Shown: piece after piece, positions 1 through 6,961 of the stretch | Position numbering within the stretch: the stretch's first letter is position 1 | How the letters are laid out: each line of letters begins with the position of its first letter | DNA from: an uncultured Chitinophagales bacterium | GTDB lineage: Bacteria; Bacteroidota; Bacteroidia; Chitinophagales; UBA2359 | Reading direction: 5' to 3' | Assembly: GCA_937927195.1 (NCBI GenBank) | Contig: CALBCY010000049.1 | Coordinates: 1-44,978, forward strand | DNA length: 44,978 bases | Program-made: the position numbers and the translations under genes | The notes under the pieces: generated by a model | Database searches by the model: none | Seen by the model: the letters and a program-made list of their open reading frames with translations, nothing else | Told to the model about the DNA's origin: nothing

Positions 1-339
1 AACCCAACCTCTGGAGGCAAAGTAATTGGCCATATCTATAATTTCGGGTTTTGTTTTTGTACCACCTTGAAATCCTCCACCATGTATAAACATATAGACG
101 GGTCGATTAGTGGAACTATTCTCAGGGTAGTATACATCTAGCAGTTGAGGCATTTCAACAGAATTGTTCGCATCAAGAGTTAGTCCATTTGCATAGATGA
201 TGTCCTCGTCTAATATCACATTGTAAGTGCTTTCAGTTTTGACAATTGGAAATTCATTGCTCTGATCAGTTGGTTCGTCTTCTCTGCAGGCTGTAAAGAT
301 TAGGAAAGAGAAAATAATTAGATGAGCTATTTTTTTCAT
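1..339 (-). CDS. Alpha/beta hydrolase (esterase/lipase-like) lipoprotein, N-terminal part only
   Basis: The gene starts with ATG at 339 and runs off the left edge, so only 113 residues are visible. The N-terminus is a lipoprotein signal: a hydrophobic stretch ends in IFTAC, followed by the charged REDE, so Cys18 is the probable lipidated residue. Near residue 90 lies the oxyanion-hole motif FIHGGGFQGG, typical of carboxylesterases of the hormone-sensitive-lipase or carboxylesterase B type. The catalytic Ser, Asp and His would lie outside the window. An envelope-anchored esterase acting on lipids or acylated sugars is a reasonable inference; the substrate cannot be told from this part. Confidence 0.75.
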   Translation of the reverse strand, partial: MKKIAHLIIFSFLIFTACREDEPTDQSNEFPIVKTESTYNVILDEDIIYANGLTLDANNSVEMPQLLDVYYPENSSTNRPVYMFIHGGGFQGGTKTKPEIIDMANYFASRGWV

Positions 340-387
340 ATGACAGTTTAAGTTTATTTTTCTTTTGGCTTTCTTTTTTTTAGTTTT

Positions 388-735
388 TTATTCAGGATAA
401 TATTCATTTGTGTATTTATATTGGTGATATCCCTGCCCTAAATAGTCTCCTACTATATTAAAATAACAATCTTCTCCTTTTCCAAAGGGCAAAATAACTA
501 AGGGTTCTTGCAAACTTACTTTTTTGATTGTCCAACCTTTAGGCAAAATAACGGCTAAATTAGGCTCTCCTGATTCAGTAGCATGCATTACATAGTAATT
601 TCCTTTATTATCAGTTAGCTGATATATTTCATTCTCAAAACGTAGTATTTGACATTTTTTAATAGTCTTTACAACCAAATAGCCTTCTTCTGGTTTCAAC
701 ATATCTGTTTTTGAAGGTATGAAATCAACAGCCAA
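388..735 (-). CDS. Hypothetical protein, TTG start or read-on of the preceding gene
   Basis: This 115-residue reading frame is not recognised. It has no signal peptide or membrane segment and contains a charged, beta-rich sequence with the phrase LAVILPKGW in the middle. No ATG opens it: the first possible start is TTG at 735, and the first ATG is at residue 12. It lies in the same frame as the lipoprotein gene just upstream and is separated from it by one TAA codon and one further codon. It may be a coupled downstream gene, or the second half of one gene split by a nonsense mutation. Confidence 0.5.
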   Translation of the reverse strand: MAVDFIPSKTDMLKPEEGYLVVKTIKKCQILRFENEIYQLTDNKGNYYVMHATESGEPNLAVILPKGWTIKKVSLQEPLVILPFGKGEDCYFNIVGDYLGQGYHQYKYTNEYYPE

Positions 736-738
736 AGG

Positions 739-1128
739 TTATGCTAATTCAATCCAAGAATAGCCTTTATTTTCTATCTCAATTAGACAGTCTGTTCGGT
801 TACAATTAGAATTCGCATTAGGAGAGCGAACAAGTGCCGTTTTATTGATCAATACGTGTCTGTCAATATTTTTTTTCCATGGAAAACCAACTTTTAATTC
901 TTCCCATTGGTGAAGTGGCAATGGATTTGAGCCACCAAGGATTATGACCATTTTCTCTTTTACATTTATGAGTTCTTTAGCTAGTCCAACTTCCCTCCAT
1001 TCAATATTTTTAAGGACTTGAAAAACTGGTCGTGTGGAATATTTTATTCCCGCTTCTTTAGTCGTTTGAAAATTGCACGAGTTTAGTAGAATTACAAATA
1101 ATATGATTGAAAATAAATTCTTGTGCAT
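739..1128 (-). CDS. Small lipoprotein, hypothetical
   Basis: The product has 129 residues when started at ATG 1128. This start is chosen because it opens a clean lipoprotein signal: MHKN, a hydrophobic stretch, then the lipobox LLNSC. The frame is open further upstream to 1257, but those 43 residues resemble the beginning of a RelE-type toxin and are described separately. The mature part has no recognised domain; two cysteines lie close together near the C-terminus (NSNCNRTDC). The stop at 739-741 is followed almost at once, in the same frame, by the next gene. Function is unknown; location is probably the periplasmic side of a membrane. Confidence 0.6.
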   Translation of the reverse strand: MHKNLFSIILFVILLNSCNFQTTKEAGIKYSTRPVFQVLKNIEWREVGLAKELINVKEKMVIILGGSNPLPLHQWEELKVGFPWKKNIDRHVLINKTALVRSPNANSNCNRTDCLIEIENKGYSWIELA

Positions 1129-1257
1129 TTTTTTGTTTACTTCTTTTAAATTATCGCTAACAATTTTATAAATGATTTTTTCTCTAGATTTGTCGTCTAA
1201 AGATTCCAAAAATTCAATGGCTTCAACCAAAAATTCGACTTCAAATTTTTTCTCCAT
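1129..1257 (-). pseudogene. Remnant of a RelE/HigB (Gp49-like) toxin gene, N-terminal 43 codons
   Basis: The residues MEKKFEVEFLVEAIEFLESL, followed by DDKSREKIIYKI, match the opening of Bacteroidota HigB/Gp49-type toxins, which act as ribosome-dependent mRNA endonucleases. The family normally has about 110 residues, with the arginine-rich catalytic part in the second half. Here the frame passes directly into a lipoprotein start at 1128, so the catalytic half is missing, and no HTH antitoxin gene follows. I infer a deletion that joined a toxin start to an unrelated lipoprotein gene. Family assignment rests on remembered sequence patterns. Confidence 0.55.
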
Positions 1258-1328
1258 TCTAAGTTGTTCTTCTAATTACGATACAATATAACATGAAGTT
1301 TACATAAAACGCAACTTGTTGTGCAAAA

Positions 1329-1363
1329 AAAAGAGGCCATGCAATAAATGCATGACCTCTTTT
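1329..1363 (-). terminator. Rho-independent terminator of fbaA
   Basis: The arms AAAAGAGGCCATGCA and TGCATGACCTCTTTT pair with one mismatch around the 5-nt loop ATAAA. Read on the minus strand the stem is followed by a run of T (A run at 1325-1332). It lies about 60 bases after the aldolase stop codon, beyond a heptad repeat array. Confidence 0.85.
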
Positions 1364-1385
1364 CATTATTTTTTATAAAAGTAAA

Positions 1386-1416
1386 GCAAACAGCTAAAAG
1401 CCAACGGCCAATAGCC
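1386..1416. repeat. Heptad repeat array 1 (GCYAAnn), four units
   Basis: Four phased 7-bp units, GCAAACA, GCTAAAA, GCCAACG and GCCAATA, are followed by a partial GCC. The array lies directly between the fbaA stop codon and its terminator. The same unit type recurs at three other gene ends in this window. Confidence 0.75.
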
Positions 1417-1424
1417 TAAAAGGC

Positions 1425-2504
1425 TTAAGCCAAAGTATTTACATTGTTCAAATCTTCAAAAGCCTTGTTCAATCGACCAACAAAACTCTGCTCTCCTTTT
1501 CTCAACCAAACTCTTGGATCGTATTTTTTCTTATTTGGAATTTCAGATCCTTCCGGATTTCCAATCTGAGCTTGCAAGTAATCTTTGTAATCGTCCATAT
1601 AAGTACGAACACCTTTGGCAAAAGCCCATTGTAAATCGGTATCAATGTTCATTTTGATTACACCATAATCGATGGCTTCTCTAATTTCCTCAACCGTTGA
1701 TCCAGATCCACCATGGAAAACAAAATCAATCGGATTAGGACCTGTCCCAAATTTCTCTTGGATAAAAGATTGAGAGTTCTTTAAAATTTTAGGAGTTAGA
1801 GTTACATTCCCTGGTTTGTAAACTCCGTGAACGTTTCCAAAAGCAGCAGCAACAATAAAGTTATCACTTACCTTTTTCAATTCTTCATAAGCATAAGCTA
1901 CTTCTTCTGGTTGAGTGTACAACTTTGAACTGTCAATATCAGTATTGTCAACCCCATCTTCTTCTCCTCCAGTTACGCCTAATTCTATCTCAATGGTCAT
2001 GTCTATTTTGGCCATTCTTTCAAGATAACGTTTGCAGATTTCAATATTCTCTTCAATAGGTTCCTCTGAAAAGTCCAACATATGTGAACTGTACAATGGG
2101 ACACCATGAACTTTATAGTATTCTTCACCAAAATCCAATAAACCGTCAATCCATGGCAACAATTTTTTTGCACAGTGATCTGTGTTAAGAATAACAGATG
2201 CACCATAAGCCTCAGCCATATGATGGGTATGCAATGCACCAGAAATACCTCCAGCAATAGAGCTTTTCTGGTTTTCATTTCCTAGCCCTTTCCCTGCGAA
2301 AAAAGTAGCACCACCATTAGAAAACTGCACAATTACTGGCGAGTTAAGGTCTCTGGCTGTTTCGATGACCGCATTTACCGTGTTACTACTGATTACATTG
2401 GCAGCAGGCAAAGCAAATTTATTGGCTTTAGCAAACTGGTAAATCTCCTGGACTTGGCTTCCTGTTGCCACTCCTTTTTTAATTTTCACTTCAGACAAAT
2501 TCAT
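1425..2504 (-). CDS. fbaA: Class II fructose-1,6-bisphosphate aldolase
   Basis: This zinc-dependent cytoplasmic enzyme cleaves fructose 1,6-bisphosphate into dihydroxyacetone phosphate and glyceraldehyde 3-phosphate in glycolysis, and works in reverse in gluconeogenesis. The length, 359 residues, equals that of E. coli FbaA, and the key residues fall at the same positions: Asp109 and His110 in NTDHC, His226 in FGNVHGVYKPGN, and His264 in VFHGGSGS. Glu174, Glu181 and Glu182 lie in the metal-site region. ATG at 2504 opens the expected N-terminus. A TACCTTTG element lies about 20 bases upstream, and heptad repeats plus a terminator follow the stop. It appears monocistronic. Confidence 0.97.
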   Translation of the reverse strand: MNLSEVKIKKGVATGSQVQEIYQFAKANKFALPAANVISSNTVNAVIETARDLNSPVIVQFSNGGATFFAGKGLGNENQKSSIAGGISGALHTHHMAEAYGASVILNTDHCAKKLLPWIDGLLDFGEEYYKVHGVPLYSSHMLDFSEEPIEENIEICKRYLERMAKIDMTIEIELGVTGGEEDGVDNTDIDSSKLYTQPEEVAYAYEELKKVSDNFIVAAAFGNVHGVYKPGNVTLTPKILKNSQSFIQEKFGTGPNPIDFVFHGGSGSTVEEIREAIDYGVIKMNIDTDLQWAFAKGVRTYMDDYKDYLQAQIGNPEGSEIPNKKKYDPRVWLRKGEQSFVGRLNKAFEDLNNVNTLA

Positions 2505-2524
2505 TATAGGTTGTTTATTTTTTG

Positions 2525-2532
2525 CAAAGGTA
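2525..2532 (-). promoter_or_regulatory. Candidate -7 promoter element of fbaA
   Basis: On the minus strand the sequence reads TACCTTTG, matching the Bacteroidota -7 consensus TAnnTTTG, about 20 bases before the fbaA ATG. I did not find a convincing -33 TTG at the usual spacing. Confidence 0.5.
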
Positions 2533-2737
2533 ATGAATGAAATTTAACTACGAGCAATAGCAGATAGATTTGACGTTTAAAAAACAGCTTAATGCCTTTG
2601 TGAAACGCCGAATGGACACTTAGCTAATGTCAAAAATCTATTATCTATTACACCAATATTCTTACCTCTTTAGATGAAATAAGTTACAATTTTAGGACTG
2701 ACTTCTGCCCAAAGGTTTCCTAATTGTTTATATCGTA

Positions 2738-3955
2738 TTAATCTATTTTTGCAGGAGCACTAGTATAAGTCAGTCTTTTCCAAAGCATTTCTAGTGGACC
2801 TTGCTTGAAGTATTGCAACCAAATAGTGGACCATACTATTTGAATAGTACTAACAAGTAAAACAACCAATAATTGATGAAATCTGCTTGTTTCGGCAAAC
2901 CAACCAAGACCAAATCCATAGAAAATGAAAGTGCAGATAATGGATTGCAAAATGTAATTACTTAAAGCCATTCGACCAACATTGGAAAATATTTTTTTTA
3001 TAAAGTCAAAGCCTTTCATTTTTGCAAACAATATTATGAAGCAAGCATAGCCCAAAGCCGTTCCCAAACTACCGACATAATTGAATTGACTTCCTTGTAA
3101 CATCGAATATTCCATGGTCCAACCATGCCCAAATTGTTGGTCAATTCCATAAGCAGTTATTGCCAAACCAATTATAAGAGAAACTGTTCCAGTAAGGGTG
3201 TAAAATCTATTGCTTAATTGTCCAGTTAAGAAGCCATTTTTATACAAGGCCATTCCAATCAACATTAAACCTCCAGACCTCCAAAAGGTATAGATCAATA
3301 ATCCAAAGGTTTGAAAAGTAACAACTTTGCCCATCCTGTCTTTTAATTGATCGGAATAGGAGCCTTGATAGATGGCAATTTCTTCGTTGATGGCATCTCC
3401 ATTGGGCTGCCATGATTGAAGCATTTCAGTATAATCAGCTTCTGGTATGTGAAGAAAGGTAGAGCTGATTCCCATGCCCAAAACTATTTCAAAAGCAATC
3501 AAAAATATTCCCCAATTGATCAGGTTGTCACTTTTCGAATTTCTAAAGAAAAAGAACATAAATCCACAAACGGCATAGCTGAATAAAATGTCTCCAAACC
3601 ATAAAAAGTACGCATGAATCAATCCGATGATTAAAAGTAGAAAGTTACGCCTGAGAAAGAGATAGGTTGGTGCCAATCCTTTCTTTACCGCATTTTCAGC
3701 AAATAGAACCATTCCTGCTCCGAAAAGAACAGAGAACAAGGTCATGAATTTTGAATCTGCCAAAAGATGAGAAAAATACCAAACCCAGTAATTGATTCCA
3801 TTCAGATCTTCAAATGCCAATGGATTTGCGTAGGCCGCATTGATCATGGAAAAACTTTGAATGTTCATGAACAAAATTCCAAGCATAGCAATCCCACGAA
3901 TTAAGTCCAAACTTAAAAATCGTTCTTTGCTAAGACCAGTCAAAGCTTTTGTCAT
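2738..3955 (-). CDS. DUF418 (YeiB-like) multi-pass membrane protein
   Basis: The product has about 405 residues if started at ATG 3955, which gives MTKALTG, then SKERFLSLDLIRGIAMLGIL, the typical opening of DUF418 proteins just before the first membrane helix. The frame is open to 4105, but that extension would cross a terminator hairpin and is judged not coding. There are about ten hydrophobic helices, and the C-terminal half carries the DUF418 signature region (VGRMALSNYILQSI, then a WLQYFKQGPLEMLWKRLTY end). The family is related to acyltransferase-type membrane proteins, but its function is not established. No operon partner is evident. Confidence 0.88.
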   Translation of the reverse strand: MTKALTGLSKERFLSLDLIRGIAMLGILFMNIQSFSMINAAYANPLAFEDLNGINYWVWYFSHLLADSKFMTLFSVLFGAGMVLFAENAVKKGLAPTYLFLRRNFLLLIIGLIHAYFLWFGDILFSYAVCGFMFFFFRNSKSDNLINWGIFLIAFEIVLGMGISSTFLHIPEADYTEMLQSWQPNGDAINEEIAIYQGSYSDQLKDRMGKVVTFQTFGLLIYTFWRSGGLMLIGMALYKNGFLTGQLSNRFYTLTGTVSLIIGLAITAYGIDQQFGHGWTMEYSMLQGSQFNYVGSLGTALGYACFIILFAKMKGFDFIKKIFSNVGRMALSNYILQSIICTFIFYGFGLGWFAETSRFHQLLVVLLVSTIQIVWSTIWLQYFKQGPLEMLWKRLTYTSAPAKID

Positions 3956-4072
3956 TTGACGAAGATAGTCTACAAGATTGAAAACCTCGATACTGAATGC
4001 GACAAAATTGTACAGAATAAGTCTGACAATTGCTTCCAGAAGAAACGGAAGCTGTAAAGAGGGCAAAAAAAG

Positions 4073-4116
4073 GCCGCAGCGTAGGAAAGTTGTATTGGCT
4101 TTCAAAACGCTGCGGC
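4073..4116 (-). terminator. Hairpin terminator downstream of the 67-aa ORF
   Basis: The arms GCCGCAGCG and CGCTGCGGC pair perfectly around a 26-nt region that can itself fold (GAAAG with CTTTC). On the minus strand it is followed by CTTTTTTT. It lies between the 67-aa small ORF (stop at 4296) and the start of the DUF418 gene, so it probably ends the small gene's transcript. No other gene is seen in 3956-4295. Confidence 0.7.
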
Positions 4117-4295
4117 TTAATTTTTATTGAGGTAAAATACCTTCAATATTTAGGGGTTAATTTTTTGGTTATAGAGGCCTGATTAAATTCATAGGAAACA
4201 CAATTATATTTACACTATCAATTTAATCGTATATCGGTATAATCCGATGTACTTTTTGGTTAAAATATTTATTAGCCAAAGAGTTTACATTTCAA

Positions 4296-4499
4296 TTAGT
4301 TCCAGGTCTTTTTTGCCTGAAATACCTCGCTCTCATTTTCTAAAGAGATGGCTTGGTAAAAAGAATCCTTTGTTCTGTTGGACGGATCCACAACAAAGTG
4401 CTCTCGATCTTTCAAGTCTGCAGTTCTCGCTTGAGGATTAAACTGAGACAGACTTGTAAACAACTTTTTCTTAATTGTTTTAACGTTAATCTTTCTCAT
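4296..4499 (-). CDS. Small basic/polar protein, 67 aa, hypothetical
   Basis: It begins MRKINVKTIKKKLFTSLSQ and continues as a polar, charged sequence without cysteine or membrane segment. The N-terminus loosely resembles Bacteroidota leader peptides (MKKINVKxLKL type) of natural-product precursors, but no double-glycine cleavage site or modification enzyme is present, so this is only a possibility. Support for a real gene is an ATG start, minus-strand orientation like the two other small ORFs nearby, and a terminator downstream. Overlapping plus-strand frames show nothing better. Confidence 0.4.
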   Translation of the reverse strand: MRKINVKTIKKKLFTSLSQFNPQARTADLKDREHFVVDPSNRTKDSFYQAISLENESEVFQAKKTWN

Positions 4500-4553
4500 T
4501 ACATTTGTGTTTTAAAACCCTGATGTATAAAACATTGGGTGATGATAAAATTA

Positions 4554-4608
4554 TATCTGAATACCAGATATCTTCTGTCTTAATGTTACTTATCAGGAAA
4601 CTCCTGAT
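4554..4608. other. Two short perfect inverted repeats between small ORFs
   Basis: TATCTG-aatac-CAGATA (4554-4570) and ATCAGGA-aac-TCCTGAT (4592-4608) lie 21 bases apart in an otherwise gene-poor stretch. They could be operator sites or hairpins in a transcript. The stretch 4500-4779 contains no other convincing gene. Confidence 0.4.
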
Positions 4609-4713
4609 TGAATCTTGTAAAAAAATCTTGGTTCATTACCTGTTTAAATTTATTCCGAAAAAATACTTTCAACGAAATCAGTTCAAAAAATGATCAAAAA
4701 ATGATCAAAAAAA

Positions 4714-4743
4714 AAGCCGACTGGATTCTCATCTAGTCGGCTT
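4714..4743 (-). terminator. Strong terminator after the Cys-rich 78-aa gene
   Basis: The arms AAGCCGACTGGA and TCTAGTCGGCTT form a 12-bp stem (one G-U pair) with a 6-nt loop. On the minus strand it is followed by a run of nine T. It lies 36 bases after the stop of the 78-aa gene, which supports that gene being transcribed. Confidence 0.85.
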
Positions 4744-4779
4744 CAATATCATTTAGTTTTTTATAAAAAAAACAATAGT

Positions 4780-5016
4780 TTATTCCGACTTAAAGGGTGG
4801 GGGACGATCACAATCATAATTTAATCCAAATATATTCTGAGCTCCCCCGTCTACCGTTAATCCAACGATGTATTGACATGATGTACAAGAACAAATACGC
4901 TCAAAACTGCAAACCAAATTTGTTGTGGTTTCAGAACATACCATACCTGCACTTAACAGAGACGACGATAGCAGTCTTGTTTGTTTGGCGATGATATAAT
5001 CTGAATTAATGCTCAT
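4780..5016 (-). CDS. Cysteine-rich small peptide, 78 aa, unknown
   Basis: The peptide opens MSINSDYIIAKQTRLL and has seven cysteines: one at MVCSE, one at LVCSF, three in the cluster ICSCTSC, and one near the end in NYDCDRPPPF, with the count of the first half confirmed by reading. No typical signal peptide is visible. Gene reality is supported by the closely placed strong terminator and by an AT-rich region upstream. It could be a ribosomally made peptide precursor or a small metal-binding or disulfide-rich protein. No maturation enzyme or transporter is encoded nearby, and I recognise no family. Confidence 0.55.
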   Translation of the reverse strand: MSINSDYIIAKQTRLLSSSLLSAGMVCSETTTNLVCSFERICSCTSCQYIVGLTVDGGAQNIFGLNYDCDRPPPFKSE

Positions 5017-5094
5017 TTTGTAATTATTTTAAAATTTAAAAATTTTATCTATTATGATTTCTACTCTAATTAACATTCAAATTTTGCTCAAAAA

Positions 5095-5123
5095 AAAACC
5101 CATTACATTTCGTAACAGGTTTT
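5095..5123 (-). terminator. Weak hairpin with T-run after the 31-aa ORF
   Basis: The arms AAAACCCATTAC and GTAACAGGTTTT pair with two central mismatches. On the minus strand a run of eight T follows (A run at 5091-5098). It lies 27 bases after the stop of the 31-aa frame. Confidence 0.55.
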
Positions 5124-5149
5124 CCAACAAAAATGAATTAATTTCTTAA

Positions 5150-5245
5150 TCAGTCAGAAAACCCAAAATAGCTACAATCACAAACATTGGTAGGAAGATA
5201 AATCCATCCGGTTTGATTCAATATGCTATTTGTAAAAATTGTCAT
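5150..5245 (-). CDS. Very small peptide, 31 aa, with CDC motif
   Basis: ATG at 5245 opens a 31-codon frame ending in TGA at 5150. The C-terminal half reads LPTNVCDCSYFGFSD. It is on the same strand as the other two small ORFs, shares a paired-cysteine character with the 78-aa peptide, and has a terminator-like hairpin just downstream. The rest of the gap (5246-5529) shows only AT-rich sequence with long T and A runs. This is a tentative gene call; it might also be the end of a decayed gene. Confidence 0.3.
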   Translation of the reverse strand: MTIFTNSILNQTGWIYLPTNVCDCSYFGFSD

Positions 5246-5529
5246 GCTATTATTTTATTATGACCCAAACATAGAGAGAATATTTCAATCCTGCAAATGC
5301 ACTAGAAAGATCCTTGCTAAAATTTTGAGAAAAAGTAAACGAACACTCGTTAGTAATCAAGGACTTAGGTCCATTCTAAAAGTTTAATTTTTTTTTTCTA
5401 TTTTTTTTTAACTTGAAATGAAATGATGATTGATAAACGCTTAGTTAACATTTAATTAAGATAGGATTCGTATTAAATTAAAATTGAAAAGTTTTCTAGT
5501 CTTAATTTTTTCATGGAAAATTGAGCAGC

Positions 5530-6237
5530 CTAAGTTGAAGTTTTCTTTTCAAGCTTGAACTTTGTAACAAAGTAGTTTAGATAAACAATCATCCCTATAT
5601 AAGTCATAACAAGTGTGGGAACACTAGAGTTAAATCCTAAATCAAAATCAGGTATGCCAAACAGTTCTCTAAAAGAAGTGGTAGCTATAGATAGCATGAA
5701 GACAATACCAAAAACGAATAGCCCTGCTATAGCAGCTTTGTTTGCTGAAGTCCTTTGAATTCCTAATTTGATGTCTTGTTTGAAGAAATACCAAAGTATT
5801 GCAATGCAAAAAACAGCTTCAATGGCTATTGCTAGATAAACATTTGTTGCATACAATCCAAGTCCTGCTTCGGCTGTATCTGCTCCAAAAATGTGATGTG
5901 GGTGTCCGGAAAAGAAATCTAAGACAAAATGTCCAGCCACCAATGCTGAACCCACCAGTCCAATTTTGTTGCTTTTAAAAATTATTTTCCCAAAAATGAA
6001 AACAACAACCAACCAAAAAATCTGCGGAATCAAGTCGTGGCTATAGAGCATATCTACCGTCATATTACTCAATGTTGTATCAAAAACATCACTTGGTTGA
6101 GTTCGTTCAAGACCTAAATAATGCAGGGCAAACCACAATAAATCTTGTAACTGAGAAACAACTAAGAAGTAAAGTAATGATCCTTGTGGAAATTTCTGAT
6201 GCGCAACTAAGGCGGTAGCATAGTGTCCTGCCAACAT
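5530..6237 (-). CDS. Multi-pass membrane protein, possibly metal-dependent hydrolase-like
   Basis: The product has 235 residues with about five to six hydrophobic helices (near residues 75-95, 100-118, 130-155, 168-190 and 208-228). Histidines and acids cluster at membrane edges: HYATALVAH at the N-terminus and GHFVLDFFSGHPHH in the middle. This pattern recalls the YdjM/DUF457-type membrane-bound metal-dependent hydrolases, but the match is not firm. The gene diverges from an HxlR-type regulator, and the 85-base gap between them is mostly palindromic, so the regulator probably controls it. Start is ATG at 6237. Confidence 0.7.
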   Translation of the reverse strand: MLAGHYATALVAHQKFPQGSLLYFLVVSQLQDLLWFALHYLGLERTQPSDVFDTTLSNMTVDMLYSHDLIPQIFWLVVVFIFGKIIFKSNKIGLVGSALVAGHFVLDFFSGHPHHIFGADTAEAGLGLYATNVYLAIAIEAVFCIAILWYFFKQDIKLGIQRTSANKAAIAGLFVFGIVFMLSIATTSFRELFGIPDFDLGFNSSVPTLVMTYIGMIVYLNYFVTKFKLEKKTST

Positions 6238-6252
6238 AATTATTTAAATTTT

Positions 6253-6309
6253 GTATTTTTACTTTAAAATTTAAAGCGAAAATACAAATTACTTTAGATT
6301 TTAAAGTAA
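6253..6309. promoter_or_regulatory. Palindromic operators between divergent membrane gene and HxlR regulator
   Basis: Two inverted repeats are visible. The first, CTTTAAAATTTAAAG (6262-6276), is perfect and sits inside a longer near-palindrome bounded by GTATTTT (6253-6259) and AAAATAC (6279-6285). The second has perfect arms TTACTTTA and TAAAGTAA (6289-6309). Both contain the half-site CTTTA/TAAAG. HxlR proteins bind such palindromes as dimers, so autoregulation and control of the divergent gene are likely. The dense overlap with any promoter suggests repression. Confidence 0.65.
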
Positions 6310-6322
6310 AAATCAAAAGAAT

Positions 6323-6745
6323 ATGATGAAAAAGTTTCGTTCTTCCTGTCTCATTGCCTCTGCCTTAGATTTGATAGGAGACAAATGGTCCTTGCTTATC
6401 GTTAGAGATATGTTGTTGCATCAAAAGAAAACGTTTAAGGAAATGGTAGCATCAGAAGAAGGAGTGGCTACAAATCTATTATCGGCCAGGTTAAAATTAT
6501 TGGAATCTTTGGAGGTGATTACTAAAAGAAAATTAGCCGAAAATAAAAAAGAGAATATATATTTGTTGACTGAAAAAGGGCTTGATTTAGCTCCACTGAT
6601 TTTAGAGATTGTTGTTTGGAGTGACAAATATGTAAGAAATTATAATCACAATATGAACCCCTTTGACAAAAGCGATGCTAGTATGGTTTCAACTGTCCAA
6701 ACGAGCTATCGAGAATTTGCTCGTCAGTTTGAGGGGAAGACCTAG
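6323..6745 (+). CDS. HxlR-family winged-helix transcriptional regulator
   Basis: The 140-residue product shows the HxlR core: CLIASALDLIGDKWSLLIVR near the N-terminus, the Cys at the usual redox or ligand position, then the recognition region LLSARLKLLESLEVITKR and the wing. The C-terminal KYVRNYNHNMNP extends slightly beyond the core. Members sense aldehydes, quinones or thiol stress and bind palindromic DNA; here the effector is unknown. Start is ATG at 6323, with a second ATG directly after it. It diverges from the membrane-protein gene, and palindromes lie between the two. Confidence 0.92.
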   Translation: MMKKFRSSCLIASALDLIGDKWSLLIVRDMLLHQKKTFKEMVASEEGVATNLLSARLKLLESLEVITKRKLAENKKENIYLLTEKGLDLAPLILEIVVWSDKYVRNYNHNMNPFDKSDASMVSTVQTSYREFARQFEGKT

Positions 6746-6822
6746 TCTTTGATTGGTTGAGAAAAAATCACTAAATTCAGTTGGATCATTTATGAGGGCT
6801 CAGAAAATATACAAACAAAAAA

Positions 6823-6851
6823 AATACCGCATCAAAAAATGATGCGGTATT
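6823..6851. terminator. Bidirectional terminator between hxlR-type gene and sppA
   Basis: The arms AATACCGCATCA and TGATGCGGTATT pair perfectly over 12 bp around a 5-nt A-rich loop. A and T runs on both sides suit it to end both converging transcripts. Confidence 0.8.
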
Positions 6852-6879
6852 CAATATTTTATATAAGCCTTAAATCATG

Positions 6880-6952
6880 GCTAAAGGCCAAAAGCCAAAA
6901 GCAAAAAGCCAAAGGCTAAAGGCTAAAGGCTAAAGGCCAAAAGCTAATAGCC
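6880..6952. repeat. Heptad repeat array 2 (GCYAAAR), ten units in exact phase
   Basis: Ten consecutive 7-bp units run without a phase break from 6880: GCTAAAG, GCCAAAA twice, GCAAAAA, GCCAAAG, GCTAAAG three times, GCCAAAA, GCTAATA, then partial GCC. The array ends 9 bases from the sppA stop codon and lies between it and the terminator at 6823-6851, the same layout as at fbaA. Confidence 0.9.
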
Positions 6953-6961
6953 TATTCCCCA

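Noticed and set aside
3956-4105. 50-codon N-terminal extension of the DUF418 protein
   Set aside because: It overlaps a terminator hairpin and adds sequence without resemblance to the family; ATG at 3955 gives the normal N-terminus.
4505-4693. 62-codon plus-strand frame between the small minus-strand ORFs
   Set aside because: Low-complexity hydrophobic and lysine-rich translation with no start context, crossing two inverted repeats; no family resemblance.
4780-5016. Lanthipeptide or other RiPP gene cluster
   Set aside because: The Cys-rich peptide is suggestive, but no modification enzyme, protease or transporter is encoded nearby and no double-glycine leader site is visible, so only a small-peptide gene is reported.
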